Made by a program: the position numbers and the translations under genes. Source: Incurvaria masculella (lineage: Eukaryota > Arthropoda > Insecta > Lepidoptera > Incurvariidae). From it: DNA of 64,000 nucleotides. Location: contig OX335652.1 of NCBI GenBank assembly GCA_946894095.1, forward strand, positions 7,339,001-7,403,000, given 5' to 3'. Within the stretch, counting starts at the first letter, position 1. Each line of letters opens with the position of its first letter. Positions 42,584 to 52,428 of the stretch are shown piece after piece. The notes beneath the pieces were generated by a model that made no database searches, was not told the DNA's origin, and saw nothing but the letters and a program-made list of their open reading frames with translations.

Positions 42584-43275
42584 ATTGTATATTTCCTAAA
42601 TAGTAGTTCTGTGTTCCAGGTAAGGTAGGTAACCTTTTCCGCGCTGTATTTTTATTTTAAATTGTAATACGGATGCATTTAAAAATTGGAACCCGTGCAT
42701 CGTAAATATGCACTCTATTTATACATATTTGTATGTATATAGGAGTTATGTATAAGAGAACCGAGTGTTTTTCTGTTTAATTTTATTGTGTGTACACGTA
42801 CAATCAGTCGCCCAAATATTTAAAGAATGAAGGAGTTAGCAAGTTTTGTAAACACGCACGAACCAGGTGCAGGTATTCGTGCTTTAATTAGCGGCCAATA
42901 TTTTGATTAGATGTTTGTAAAGTTAATTCGGACTAATTACGGAATTATGTTACGAAGAATACGCGGTCCGAACGATTTAACAAAGTGCGGTTTACTCGAT
43001 AATGCATTATTATTGTGAGGAATTTTGTATTGTTATTTCGTGTGTTTAATCTAACAGGAAAATATTGAAACGGGAAGTTGGTCGCACTAGTGCACACCGA
43101 ACAAAACCTATTTAACTGTCCTATGTCATCATTATTCTTATTCACAATATTCAACAATCTAAATAAACGTCGACGTCACCGAGATATCCCTGGCATGTTC
43201 TATCGTCTTTACAATTTTCAATACATGTCCGACTCGAATGTTGTCCCTCCGTCCCCTTTCTACTAACGCTCAACG
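42584..43275. other. Stretch without recognised features
   Basis: No gene or repeat recognised before the LINE fragment. Confidence 0.4.
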
Positions 43276-43284
43276 CTGAACAGG

Positions 43285-43502
43285 GTGCACCTATTCACCG
43301 CCGACATTCCGAAAAAGGAACCAACCGATCCTCTCGATACTTTATCCATAGGGTCCGGAAACTACGGAATCAACTCCCTTCCGAGGAACCTTCAAAGGTG
43401 GTGTAAAGAAGCACCTGGCCGGCCGGCATGGTTTTCGTATAGCTCTACCTTCGCCCGTGAAAGTTCGAAAGCCCATGGGCGTCTTCGGGGAACTCTTATG
43501 TG
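43285..43502 (+). pseudogene. Non-LTR retrotransposon C-terminal fragment
   Basis: Reading SGNYGINSLPRNL and, after a one-base frame change near 43392, TFKGGVKKHLAGRHGFRIAL gives the WNSLP.....FK.GV.KHL pattern of the extreme C-terminus of Jockey-type LINE proteins. The upstream reverse transcriptase is missing, and an A-rich run follows at 43541-43560. Short and frameshifted, so the clade is tentative. Confidence 0.5.
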
Positions 43503-43564
43503 AGGTCCGGGCGTAAGCCTTATGCCGCGTTTAACATACAAGAAAAAACAAAAAAAAAAATGCA

Positions 43565-43848
43565 ATCTATTTTACGAGGGTTGTTTCAAAGTTTACAAAA
43601 TAGCTTAGGTATTGATTTTTTTTGCAAAAAATTTACAGTCATACTTTTTAGTATTGGATAGTAGATTAGACATACCGTTATCTAAAAAATAATTTTGTTA
43701 TACCGCGAAATCCACAATGAATGAATTACCTACATTTTTATCAATCCGAGGTAGGGATGAAGACTTGTTTTCGCCACCAGAATGAGCACGCTCTGCCGCA
43801 GTGCTCATTCATACGAGCGGCCGGTGTAATCACAACAACAGAGCCGGT
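43565..43848. other. Stretch without recognised features
   Basis: No gene or repeat recognised. Confidence 0.4.
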
Positions 43849-43849
43849 A

Positions 43850-44196
43850 GTCTCAGTTGTCACCTAAATTGGCGTTACGGCAAACCGATCGACTGACGTT
43901 TTCAAATGTATGGAGAAATTGAACAGCGCGCGCAGCGGGCGTTAAGCGAACTAACATTTGCGAGTCCGAGCTTGATTTGACAGCTTACTCAACGTTGCCG
44001 TAAATACGTCGACGTTGCGGTTTACGTCCACTCAGCGTTTTCATACAAATCGGAAGTCAGCGTTTGACTTTGACAGCTTGAAGAAGTAAAACCACAGAAT
44101 ATCCAGTAAAAACTTGTATGGAGTTTGGAGAAAACGCCAGTCGATCGGTTTGCCGTAACGCTAATTTAGGTGAGAACTCAGACTGCCCACTCTGAA
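43850..44196 (-). mobile_element. TIR element, CACCTAAATTGGCG family, copy 2
   Basis: TTGTCACCTAAATTGGCG on the left and CGCTAATTTAGGTGAGAACT then GACTGCCCACTCTGAA on the right. Compared with the 30.5-kb copy it is reversed. Inner landmarks AACGTTGCCGTAAATACG and CTTGAAGAAGTAAAACCACA are shared. Confidence 0.85.
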
Positions 44197-44445
44197 GCAC
44201 CCCAGCCGGCGGCGCAGATCCGATCTTGCCAGTGTGTCATTATGCAACGCAAATCAGAGCGGAACAGCAACGCACCAAATACTGCGCCCGCGTCGCTCGT
44301 CGTCGCCCGCTAATGTTGCATGGCTGGAGAGATCTCCGGTTTCTATTGTAGCTGCATTCTGCTATGCTAGGTATACTGACATAAAGCATATCAAGCTGGA
44401 ATCCAGATCAAGCGATAACCCAATATGGACGTACATGCTTTAAAA

Positions 44446-44748
44446 CAAGTGCGAGTCGGACTCGCACACGTTTTTTGTAAACAAAAAAAAACAGGTTTTT
44501 TGTATGGGGCCCCCCTTTAATTATTGTTATTTTATTATGTTACCTATTTGTTGTTATAGCGGCAAAATAAATACATAATCTGTGAAAATTTCAACTTCCT
44601 ACCTGTTACGGTTCATGAGATACAGCCCTGTGACAGACGGACAGACGGACGGACGGACGGACGGACGGACGGACGGACGGACGGACGGACAGCGGAGGCT
44701 TAGTAATAGGGTTCCGTTTTTACCCTTTGGGTACGGAACCCTAAAAAT
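44446..44748 (+). mobile_element. MINE-2-like element, near full length
   Basis: AAGTGCGAGTCGGACTCGCA to GGGTACGGAACCCTAAAAA. The GAAGGGTTCCGTACCATCGT block near the front is deleted. Long GGAC tract (44637-44692, about 13 units). Confidence 0.9.
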
Positions 44749-44837
44749 GAGGGCCTGATTACAAATGCACCACGTTCTGTACTTACGGTCATCTGGAACT
44801 TGAGTTTTGGTACTTCTATAAACGCTTTTTTTTTATG

Positions 44838-45186
44838 TGACTGGACATGGATGGCTAATACCACACCTTCAGTCATGGTATTAGCCTAACCCACCACATG
44901 GGAACTAGGTGCCATGCCAGGACCTTCCTTATATTGCACGGCTACATTGAACTGGATGGAAAACACGGACAATTTTCATTGCCGCTTCGACCATCGTTCA
45001 TTCAATGCGATGGTACCAACCCGGGCGGGATTAACCCTACCACCTAGTAGGTAAGGAAGGGGACCTACAGTTTAAGGTGGAATCCGAACCACGGCCAGCC
45101 TCTCTCAACGGTCGAATGGTCACCCATCCAAGACCAGACGAAGGAGAGCGATCGCCGAAGTGTCGCGCCACTGGGCTATTGAGGCT
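44838..45186 (-). mobile_element. SINE with tRNA-like and 5S-rRNA-like head
   Basis: The left part (44838-45060) is the usual SINE tail (GGATGGCTAATACCACACC, TTGAACTGGATGGAAAACAC). On the minus strand the head differs from the 6.3-kb copy: it starts GCCTCAATAGCCCAGTGGCG (tRNA-like A box) and then has CTTGGATGGGTGACC (about 45116-45130), the conserved internal box C of 5S rRNA. The same 5S-like segment is at 59.8 kb. Confidence 0.65.
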
Positions 45187-45250
45187 GACGATATTAACTT
45201 TTATAGGGTACTCTTGCAACAAGATTATGTCTCTAATGTATGTCTACATA

Positions 45251-45396
45251 ATGTTGAGATCAGTAGCTTAGCCAAGGTATAGCTTCCAACTGTCAAATTT
45301 GATATTAATTCCATACATTGTCAAAATGTCAAAACTGACAGTCGTAAGAATTGCTTTGGCTTAGCCAAGTACAAGTAATGTATGAACCTTAGCATA
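45251..45396. mobile_element. Short TIR MITE, TTAGCCAA..AAGTACAAGTAA type, copy 1
   Basis: TTGAGATCAG, CTTAGCCAAGGTATAGCTTC and CAACTGTCAAATTTGA on the left; TCAAAACTGACAGTCG, TTAGCCAAGTACAAGTAATG and GAACCTTAGCA on the right. Ends are imperfectly inverted. The matching copy at 46.56 kb is better preserved. Confidence 0.7.
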
Positions 45397-45399
45397 AGC

Positions 45400-45700
45400 A
45401 TGTAAAGCAGGACATTATTTATGACTTACTCTAGTCTAGAATCTCAACCATAAAAAGTAAAAAAAACGGTAAATCGTAAAGCGTCGAGGGTCCCGTCATA
45501 GCTGGCTTCAGAAATCTAGCATTTTCTCAAAAAGTATGATATTTTGAGCAAAAGTAATTAGTTGGTGAACAACTACATACATAAGTGTACCCAAAAATTT
45601 TCTTCAGAATTTGAACAACCGTTAAACCGTTAAGATAGCCCGACAATTCGGGAAGAGGCGTGTGACCGGCAGACACCAGAGTCGGAGACCGCAAGGTCCC
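45400..45700. other. Stretch without recognised features
   Basis: No gene or repeat recognised before the nested MINE-2 pair. Confidence 0.4.
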
Positions 45701-45701
45701 T

Positions 45702-46327
45702 TTTTAGGGTTCCGTACCCAAAGGGTGAAAACGGAACCCTATTACTAAGCCTCCGCTGTCCGTCCGTCCGTCCGTCTGTCACAGGGCTGTATCTCATGAA
45801 CCGTAATAGGTAGGCAGCTGAAATTTTCACAGATTATGTATTTATTTTGCCGCTGTAACAACAAATAGGTAAAACCGGCCAAGTGCGAGTCGGACTCGCA
45901 CACGAAGGGTTCCGTACCATCGTAAAAAAAAACAAAAAAAACACGTTTTTTGTATGGGAGCCCCCTTTAATTTTAATTATTTTTTAATCTTACCTATTTG
46001 TTGTTGTAGCGGCAAAATAAATACACACTCTGTGAAAATTTCAGCTGTCTACCTGTTACGGTTACTGAGATACAGCCCTGTGACAGACGGACAGACGGAC
46101 GGACGGACGGACGGACGGACGGACGGACGGACGGACGGACGGACGGACAGCGGAGGCTTAGTAATAGGGTTCCGTTTTCACCCTTTGGGTACGGAACCCT
46201 AAAAATGAAAAAATAATAAAAATTAAAGGGGGCCCCCATACAAAAAACGTGATTCTTTTGTATTAATGCTTTTACGATGGTACGGAACTCTTCGTGGGCG
46301 AGTCCGACTCGCACTTGGCCGGTTTTT
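45702..46327 (-). mobile_element. MINE-2-like element interrupted by another copy
   Basis: The outer, minus-strand copy is split in two: 45702-45875 (TTTTTAGGGTTCCGTACCCA to AACAAATAGGTAAA) and 46205-46327 (AAAAATTAAAGGGGG to GCACTTGGCCGGTTTTT). Joined in coordinates, the two pieces give one complete element. The break lies in the A-rich segment after CAAATAGGTAA. Confidence 0.92.
45876..46205 (+). mobile_element. MINE-2-like element, full length, inserted in another
   Basis: CCGGCCAAGTGCGAGTCGGA to GGGTACGGAACCCTAAAAA, with about 15 GGAC units (46089-46147). A4 precedes and A5 follows it. It is flanked on both sides by the opposite-facing outer copy. Confidence 0.95.
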
Positions 46328-46554
46328 ACGCTTTTTGGGATGGCATCCTAAAAAGGAGTGGACAAGAGACTCGCCCGGCAACTACGCGCGGACTATGCTA
46401 GTAATTTGGACTACGCGCGTGACCCGCCGTGATCCATAATTGAAGTTTGTTGTATATTAATGCAAAACCACCAGAAGTTTAAAAAAAATTAAGCATTACT
46501 AAATGATCTTATCATCTGTAAATGTTTCAATCAAATCATTTTCGCTATTTCTTA

Positions 46555-46697
46555 TGCTGAGATTCATATACCTTACTCGTGCATGGCTTAGCCAAAGTAT
46601 AGCTTCCGACTGTCAAATTTGACATTAGTTCCATAACTTTTTTTTATCAAAACTGACAATCGGAAGCCAAGTACAAGTAAGCTTTATGAATCTCAGC
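46555..46697. mobile_element. Short TIR MITE, copy 2
   Basis: Left end GCTGAGATTCATA, right end TATGAATCTCAGC (perfect inverted match). Inside, CTTAGCCAAAGTATAGCTTC, CGACTGTCAAATTTGACATT and AACTGACAATCGGAAGC, related to 45251-45396. Nearly all of the 143 bp can pair with itself. Confidence 0.85.
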
Positions 46698-46699
46698 GC

Positions 46700-49026
46700 A
46701 ACGCTTGTAGTGCTAGCGAACTATAAATATATCGCGTCCATTCCTTTATATGCCAGAGGCCTTTCTTATTGATTCGGGAACTGAGAAAACCATGACGGCC
46801 CGCCATGTTCTTATTTACACATTATATGTTTGAAGACCCCCATAGTGGTTACCATGGTCACTGAATTTGCCGGATGAACCGGAGAGTGAGTATCCATGCT
46901 AGGACTCCATCAAACGACGTCTAATTCCGCCAAGTAAACTGAAATTTACTAGTTAGGATGGTGCGAAATACCCATAAACTTCAGGTTTAATCACTCATTT
47001 CCCTGTTCACCCGGCATGGCATGTTTGTATTATTATTATTTGCATTTAGCATGGTTGTAATATGGGGGAAATAACTCAGCACACAGTTTCCACATCATTT
47101 GTAATTTCGATCGGCACGGACCAATAAGGGAAACGACATGCTTCACCAACTTCTTGTGTACTGCAATTAAATATAATAGTTGCTTATTAACTTAAATGTG
47201 TTAGTTTATTTAACGAATTCTGAGTCTGATCAATTACGCGTTAATCTTTCTGTCCCACGATGTAAGGCAACGCCGCCGACGACGCTGACGCCGCGCCTAC
47301 ATGTGAAAAAGGGTAAACTATGCTGTGGATATGTACTAAATGAAGCCTAAACGAGAGCCAAACTTTTTGTAGATCATGTTATGACTTTTCGAAGACATTC
47401 TGAAATTCTAGAGCTAAATTTTAAGATCTCCTGATGAAAATATCTGGAAGAAACAAACATGCCTACAGCATAAAAGCCGAGATAAAAGCTGACATGAGGT
47501 GCTTTGAAGGCAGTTTTTTCTCGTATTCACGCAGTCTTCTGTTTCGCAGATTACGGGTTCGAAACGCAGGATGTGGTTGTATGGTTATTATGGGGAGCGT
47601 TATTTTCAGAAAATGCTGTAGTATATACAATCACAGCATTGAAACCAGCAATATAATAAGGAGAAATATGAAAAGACGGTCCTTAAAGTCCTGAAGCACT
47701 AACACGAATTCTAAACAGTTACATTATCAATGGACAGTCATTGACCCACTAAAGTCGTCATAACCGAGCCATTACGCATGCAGTATGTTTTATCCCCTTT
47801 GTATACCTAATCTCGACAAAATACTTACAGTATCTAATGTAAATATCCGTGGGAAAATGTCAACGGTATGACTCACGAGCACTCAACAACACCATCTAAG
47901 AGGAGCCTTACCGAGGCTAGAAACGCCGACAGAGACCGTATCGCTTTAATTCTAGGTAATAACAAGGTAACTACAGTTACTGGCGAACTCTAAGGGTTAT
48001 CTGTTGATCTTAACACGGCGGGACTCCATTTTGTACACACAATGGCGAATGCAACCAGGATTGTCGTCCGAAAACGACGGAGCATGACCAGTCGGAATGT
48101 TTAAAGCAGCGCTGGTTTAAAGCAAAGCTGTTTTGAAAGGTAGAGCTAACTGTGGTGTTGTCGATGTGAGTAGAACAAGAGATCACGGGCCTACGTTAAG
48201 ATCAGTAATAAAGAATCCACGTCCATAACCAACACTATGTTTTTATCAACGAGCAAAAAATTCGTTGTTTTTTAGGAACGAACAAAGAAGAGTCCTACGT
48301 GACCTGATACCAACGAGGTTAGTTTCTCGTTGCCTGATACCAATGTTGAAAGCATTGGAAGATTGGAATAATTATAGGATGATTTTACTTGGGCAACTTT
48401 AGCGTTCCCTATTCTTGAAATGTGCTTTTGGCTGCTCCTATTAAAAAAAAGATTCCGACGAATTGAGAACCTCCTCCTTTTTTGAAGTCTTTAAAAAGAC
48501 ACAATGACAGAGTTAGCCGATCGCCCAAAGGTAAAGTATAAGGTAAAGGTAAAATAAGGTAATGTGTTGCTGAGAGAAGATTTAAGAATCCAAGTTCTTA
48601 GACATACGTGGTCGAATTTTACGCTTCGTAGTATTACATACAGTAAGTGTGTGTGTACGATCAATCTGCTTCACATCTAACACGATGACTCTCAAATCTT
48701 CGTTCACCTGCCAGCAATCTATTATTACATCTGTTCACATTTCGATACTTTCTCCTGCAATAATGTCAGTGAATCATTTGAATGTCGATACAAAACGATA
48801 AGTACACGTTGCTAGTGCCGGCGACTGTTCCGTTACGTGTGCCTGTCTCATTGTCTACTTCAATTGTAAGATGGTTAGAACTTCGCGGTCTTTGATCGAT
48901 ATTGAAAAAGCACCGTGGCAAAATACTTAGAACATTAGGTGAATATGTGTGCAAGAGGGTAGTGAATGAGAATTAGACATTGAATGCAAGAAAACGAATT
49001 GTAGTAAAAAATAATTAAATAAAAAA
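46700..49026. other. Long stretch without recognised genes
   Basis: No gene recognised. A fragment of the GAGGTTCTC repeat is at 48451-48486. CAGATTACGGGTTCGAAACG at 47546-47565 resembles a polymerase III B box without the rest of a tRNA. Low-GC background otherwise. Confidence 0.35.
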
Positions 49027-49027
49027 A

Positions 49028-49333
49028 ACCGGCCAAGTGCGAGTCGGACTCGCACACGAAGGGTTCCGTACAATCGTACAAAAAAATAATACAAAAAAAT
49101 CACGTTTTTTGTATGGGGGCCCCCTTTAATTTTAATTATTTTTTAATCTTACCTATTTGTTGTTATGGCGGCAAAATAAATACACATTCTGTGAAAATTT
49201 CAGCTGTCTATCTGTTACGGTTACTGAGATACAGCCCTGTGACAGACGGACGGACGGACGGACGGACGGACGGACAGCGGAGGCTTAGTAATAGGGTTCC
49301 GTTTTCACCCTTTGGGTACGGAACCCTAAAAAG
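49028..49333 (+). mobile_element. MINE-2-like element, full length
   Basis: CCGGCCAAGTGCGAGTCGGA after A8, to GGGTACGGAACCCTAAAAA. Seven GACG units (49247-49275). One of the best-preserved copies. Confidence 0.95.
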
Positions 49334-49696
49334 AAAAGTAAAGAAACAAAACATTAAAGAAAGCAAATAATAGCAATGTAAATAATTAATTGATTATAAA
49401 AAACATTATACTACCTACTTAGGTATACTATAGTAATTATAACGTAATACTGACACATTAGCATACAATTAAAAATCTTAAAGACGGCACTCGTAAGTAT
49501 ACAATAAATACATATAACCAATTCAAAAACGAGTCAAAATATTTAAAAATATATATATGCGCGGCACATGCCGTATGCCAAGCCCTCACCTCAGAGGCTG
49601 TGGCGCCCGATGACGCCTGCATGGGCTTTCGAACTTTCTCGGGGCTGCGAAAACTATGCCGACTGGCCAGGTGCGTCTTCACATTATGTTTATTAC
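49334..49696. other. Stretch without recognised features
   Basis: A/T-rich, then a GC-balanced part at 49560-49680 with overlapping open frames of about 60-74 codons on both strands; none has a recognisable motif. Confidence 0.35.
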
Positions 49697-49839
49697 ATAC
49701 TAGCTTATGTACCCGGCTCAGCTCGGGTCAATGTCGTTTTGGACTCATATCGGGCGTAATCATCAAATTTGGTTCAGCAGTTTAGGTCTGAAAAGGTAAC
49801 AGATAGAGGAACTTTCGCATGAATAAAATTAGTATGGAT
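49697..49839 (+). mobile_element. GCGGTACCCGG-type repeat, short internally deleted copy
   Basis: Head ACTAGCTTATGTACCCGGCT CAGCTCGGG followed directly by the end (CAGCAGTTTAGGTCTGAAAA, GGAACTTTCGCATGAATAAA, TTAGTATGG). The middle 600-700 bp present at 41.3 kb is missing, so ends are kept and the interior is deleted. Confidence 0.7.
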
Positions 49840-50445
49840 ACCAGGTACTATTTATTACCAATCCTTTGACCTCAGTTTTGTTTTGGGCAGTCAGTGCATT
49901 CCACAGTCACCGACCCGCTAAATATTTATTTATTTGTTTATTTAATTTCTCATCCTTGCGAGCAAAAACCACGCCTGGACACGTCCTAAATCCGCCGTTT
50001 CCAAAAGGCGGTTAAAATAATGTTTGAAAATATTTAGAAAAATCATTGGTTAGTTATTCTGTGCTATTGGACAATGATCAAACCAGGTTTATCTATTCGG
50101 ACTGGAGGCATTTTTTGTGTGTATGTGAAGGTAAGTTTGTAAGAGTAGGTATAATGTATATTCTGCTTCTAATTATTATAATCAACGAAGTTGAATCATC
50201 TCACATGTTACTTCATCTCAAATTAAGTAAGTACAGGTTCTGTGAAACAAAATGCCATTACGCGAACAGATTACTATGACTGTACCACCAAAACCTTATT
50301 GCGTTGCCATTGTATTCAAATGATCTGTCACAATGTAGAGTAGCGGGCAACGGTGAAGCAGAATAGAATTCGATGACTTAACCTTAGCCGGCATTTAGAA
50401 ACGTGTCGTATTAGTACACGACTGAGAGCAAGGTTACAGCTCTGT
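49840..50445. other. Stretch without recognised features
   Basis: No gene or repeat recognised. Confidence 0.4.
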
Positions 50446-50814
50446 TTAAGGATGTTCCGACCCATACAATGATTTTTTTACACAGAACGCAAAAAGCATT
50501 GCACTTTAAGGCACAAATTCGTCAAAAATATTAAATATAGCCATAGTAGTTGCAGCGAAAACATATTCACAATTTCAGGTTTAATGGTTTCGTTGTAATT
50601 GCCGATTAGAAGTTTTACACCGTTAGATGGCGCTGTTAAATAAAAATCGTATTTAAATAAATTGTAACAAAACCAATAATCCTGAAATTGTGAAATTGTT
50701 TTCGCTGCAAGTAATAAGACTATATTAAACTTTTATTATTAATTCGTGGCTTAAAGTGCAATACTTTTTGCGTTATGTGTGCAAACAACTTTATATGGGT
50801 CGGAACAGCCTTAA
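50446..50814. mobile_element. TTAA-flanked MITE with ~150-bp inverted arms
   Basis: TTAA at 50446-50449 and 50811-50814. Ends GGATGTTCCGACCCATA and, inverted, GGCTGTTCCGACCCATA. Arms continue through AGAACGCAAAAAGCATTGCA, AAGGCACAAATTCGTCAA and GCAGCGAAAACA..TTCACAATTTCAGG, each with an inverted partner on the right (TGCAATACTTTTTGCGTTAT, TTCGTGGCTTAAAG, CCTGAAATTGTGAAATTGTT). The unpaired centre is about 90 bp with GATGGCGCTGTT. A half-copy is at 914-1006. Confidence 0.88.
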
Positions 50815-51117
50815 GGCTGCGTATGAAGCTAGACAAATTCCCGATTTCCCCCCCACCGCTCCGCTAGACGCCGAAGCGGCAGTGGCGCCGTGAATCTTAG
50901 GACAAAACTGAAATGAGATATTGTTAGAGCGACACCTATACGCCGTCGCGGGAACTTCGTGAAAGTTGTATCGATCCCGCGGCAAGTCGTCAATGATCAT
51001 ACAACCAATCACAAGGCTCGAGATCACCCGCCATATTATTCACATTGCTGCTAGAAAACAGCCACCATTTCGTGAGATCTCTACTTCATGAAAGGATTTA
51101 CTATTTTCACATCGATC
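50815..51117. other. Stretch without recognised features
   Basis: GC-balanced; no gene recognised. Confidence 0.4.
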
Positions 51118-51212
51118 GTCAGTAGCTCGTTGGTGTAGCGCGTGAGACGTCTTATCTACAGTTATTGTTCGATGGGGGTGTCGGTTCGAATCCTGTAGGT
51201 TATAAAACTTTT
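51118..51212 (+). ncRNA. tRNA-like polymerase III unit (SINE head or tRNA relic)
   Basis: A-box-like TAGCTCGTTGG (51123-51133), perfect B box GGTTCGAATCC (51183-51193), 49 bases between them, and a run of T8 within 20 bases downstream that would stop polymerase III. The two ends do not form a good acceptor stem, so it is not an intact tRNA gene. The bases after the T-run have no SINE body known from this window. Either a short SINE or a decayed tRNA-like gene. Confidence 0.5.
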
Positions 51213-51756
51213 TTTTCTGTTTTTTTACTTTTTATTGTTAATGGTGTATAGTATATAATTATAGCGTAGGTTATACTTAATTGATTTACACATATAAAAA
51301 AATATTACATAATAATAGGTTTTGGTAAAAGTTTTTACCTGAGAAACAATTTTAAAAAGTATAAACGTAAAATAAAACAAAACAATAAAAAGTTAAATAA
51401 CACTTTTAAAAAGGATAAACGTGAGACGATGGAGAAATAATTTCCATACAACGAGCGCGCAAAAAATTACGCCACGCGACTTACAACATTATATCGCCGT
51501 TCATAGCGCCCCGTAGCGCAGTGATGAAAACGGAGAAAAATCTAATTTTTTGTCTCCCAAATTGATAGGTAAACTGATAAAAAAAAGAATTATTTTTCAA
51601 TAAACCTGATGGTCGTTACGTCATTCTTCATTAGTAGTGAGAGCCGAAACAAAGGCCAAATTCCTCCCGCGGCACAAGTGAAGTAAATTTACTTTTTTGT
51701 ACTAAGCAGGTACCTACGTCGCTTATTCCAAGGAATGTGACAAGTAGTGTCGACAC
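51213..51756. other. Stretch without recognised features
   Basis: The segment ACTTTTTAAAGTATAAACGT-like recurs twice near 51350 and 51405; otherwise nothing recognised. Confidence 0.35.
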
Positions 51757-51757
51757 T

Positions 51758-52038
51758 TTTTTGGGTTCCGTACCCAAAGGGTGAAAACGGAACCCTATTA
51801 CTAAGCCTCTGCTCTCCGTCCGTCCGTCCGTCTGTCACAGGGCTCTATCTCATGAACCGTAATAGGTAGGCAGCTGAAATTTTCACAGAGTGTGTATTTA
51901 TTTTGCCGCTATAAAACAAATAGGTAAATTAAAAAAATATATAAAAGTTAAAGGGGGGCCCATACAAAAGAAACGTGATTTTTGGTGTTGATGGTACGGA
52001 ACCCTTCGTGTGCGAGTCCGACTCGCACTTGGCCCTTT
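51758..52038 (-). mobile_element. MINE-2-like element, full length
   Basis: TTTTTTGGGTTCCGTACCCA to CACTTGGCCCTTTTTTTT. GTCC tract of 3-4 units (51815-51832). The terminal GGCCGG has changed to GGCCC. Confidence 0.9.
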
Positions 52039-52039
52039 T

Positions 52040-52428
52040 TTTTAGTTCAATTTGCTCTTCTGTGGTCGCCTGGAACGCAGTATCCTCTATTTAGCTGCTA
52101 TTTGCCGCGGCAGCGAGTGCCGCGTCTTTTGTCGTTTGAACATCTTTTGTTCGACGTTGGCGACGTTGTCGTCGTTGTTCGTCGTTGTTGATGTCGAAAA
52201 CGGAACCCTATGCGCGCTCGTCGATTGTATCTGGTTCACTCGCGTCAGTCGCGCGGTCGCGCCGCGCCGAAGTGTCTTATAATATTTGGACGCTCGTCCG
52301 CTCCGCTGTAGCGTCACAGAGCAGCGCTGTGCAACAATCGAATAATGTAGATTTGTATTCGAATGAATCGAATAACGGGAACAATCGATTAATTCGATTG
52401 TTTTTATTCGCAATCGCCTATCGCTAGT
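52040..52428. other. GC-balanced stretch before the 100-bp satellite
   Basis: Both strands have open frames of 70-108 codons (for example 52087-52413 minus), without motifs. ACAATCGATTAATTCGATTG at 52382-52401 is a small inverted repeat just before the satellite starts. Confidence 0.35.

Noticed and set aside
51118..51212. Functional tRNA gene
   Set aside because: B box is perfect but the ends do not pair into an acceptor stem and the A box has a deletion; called only as a tRNA-like unit.
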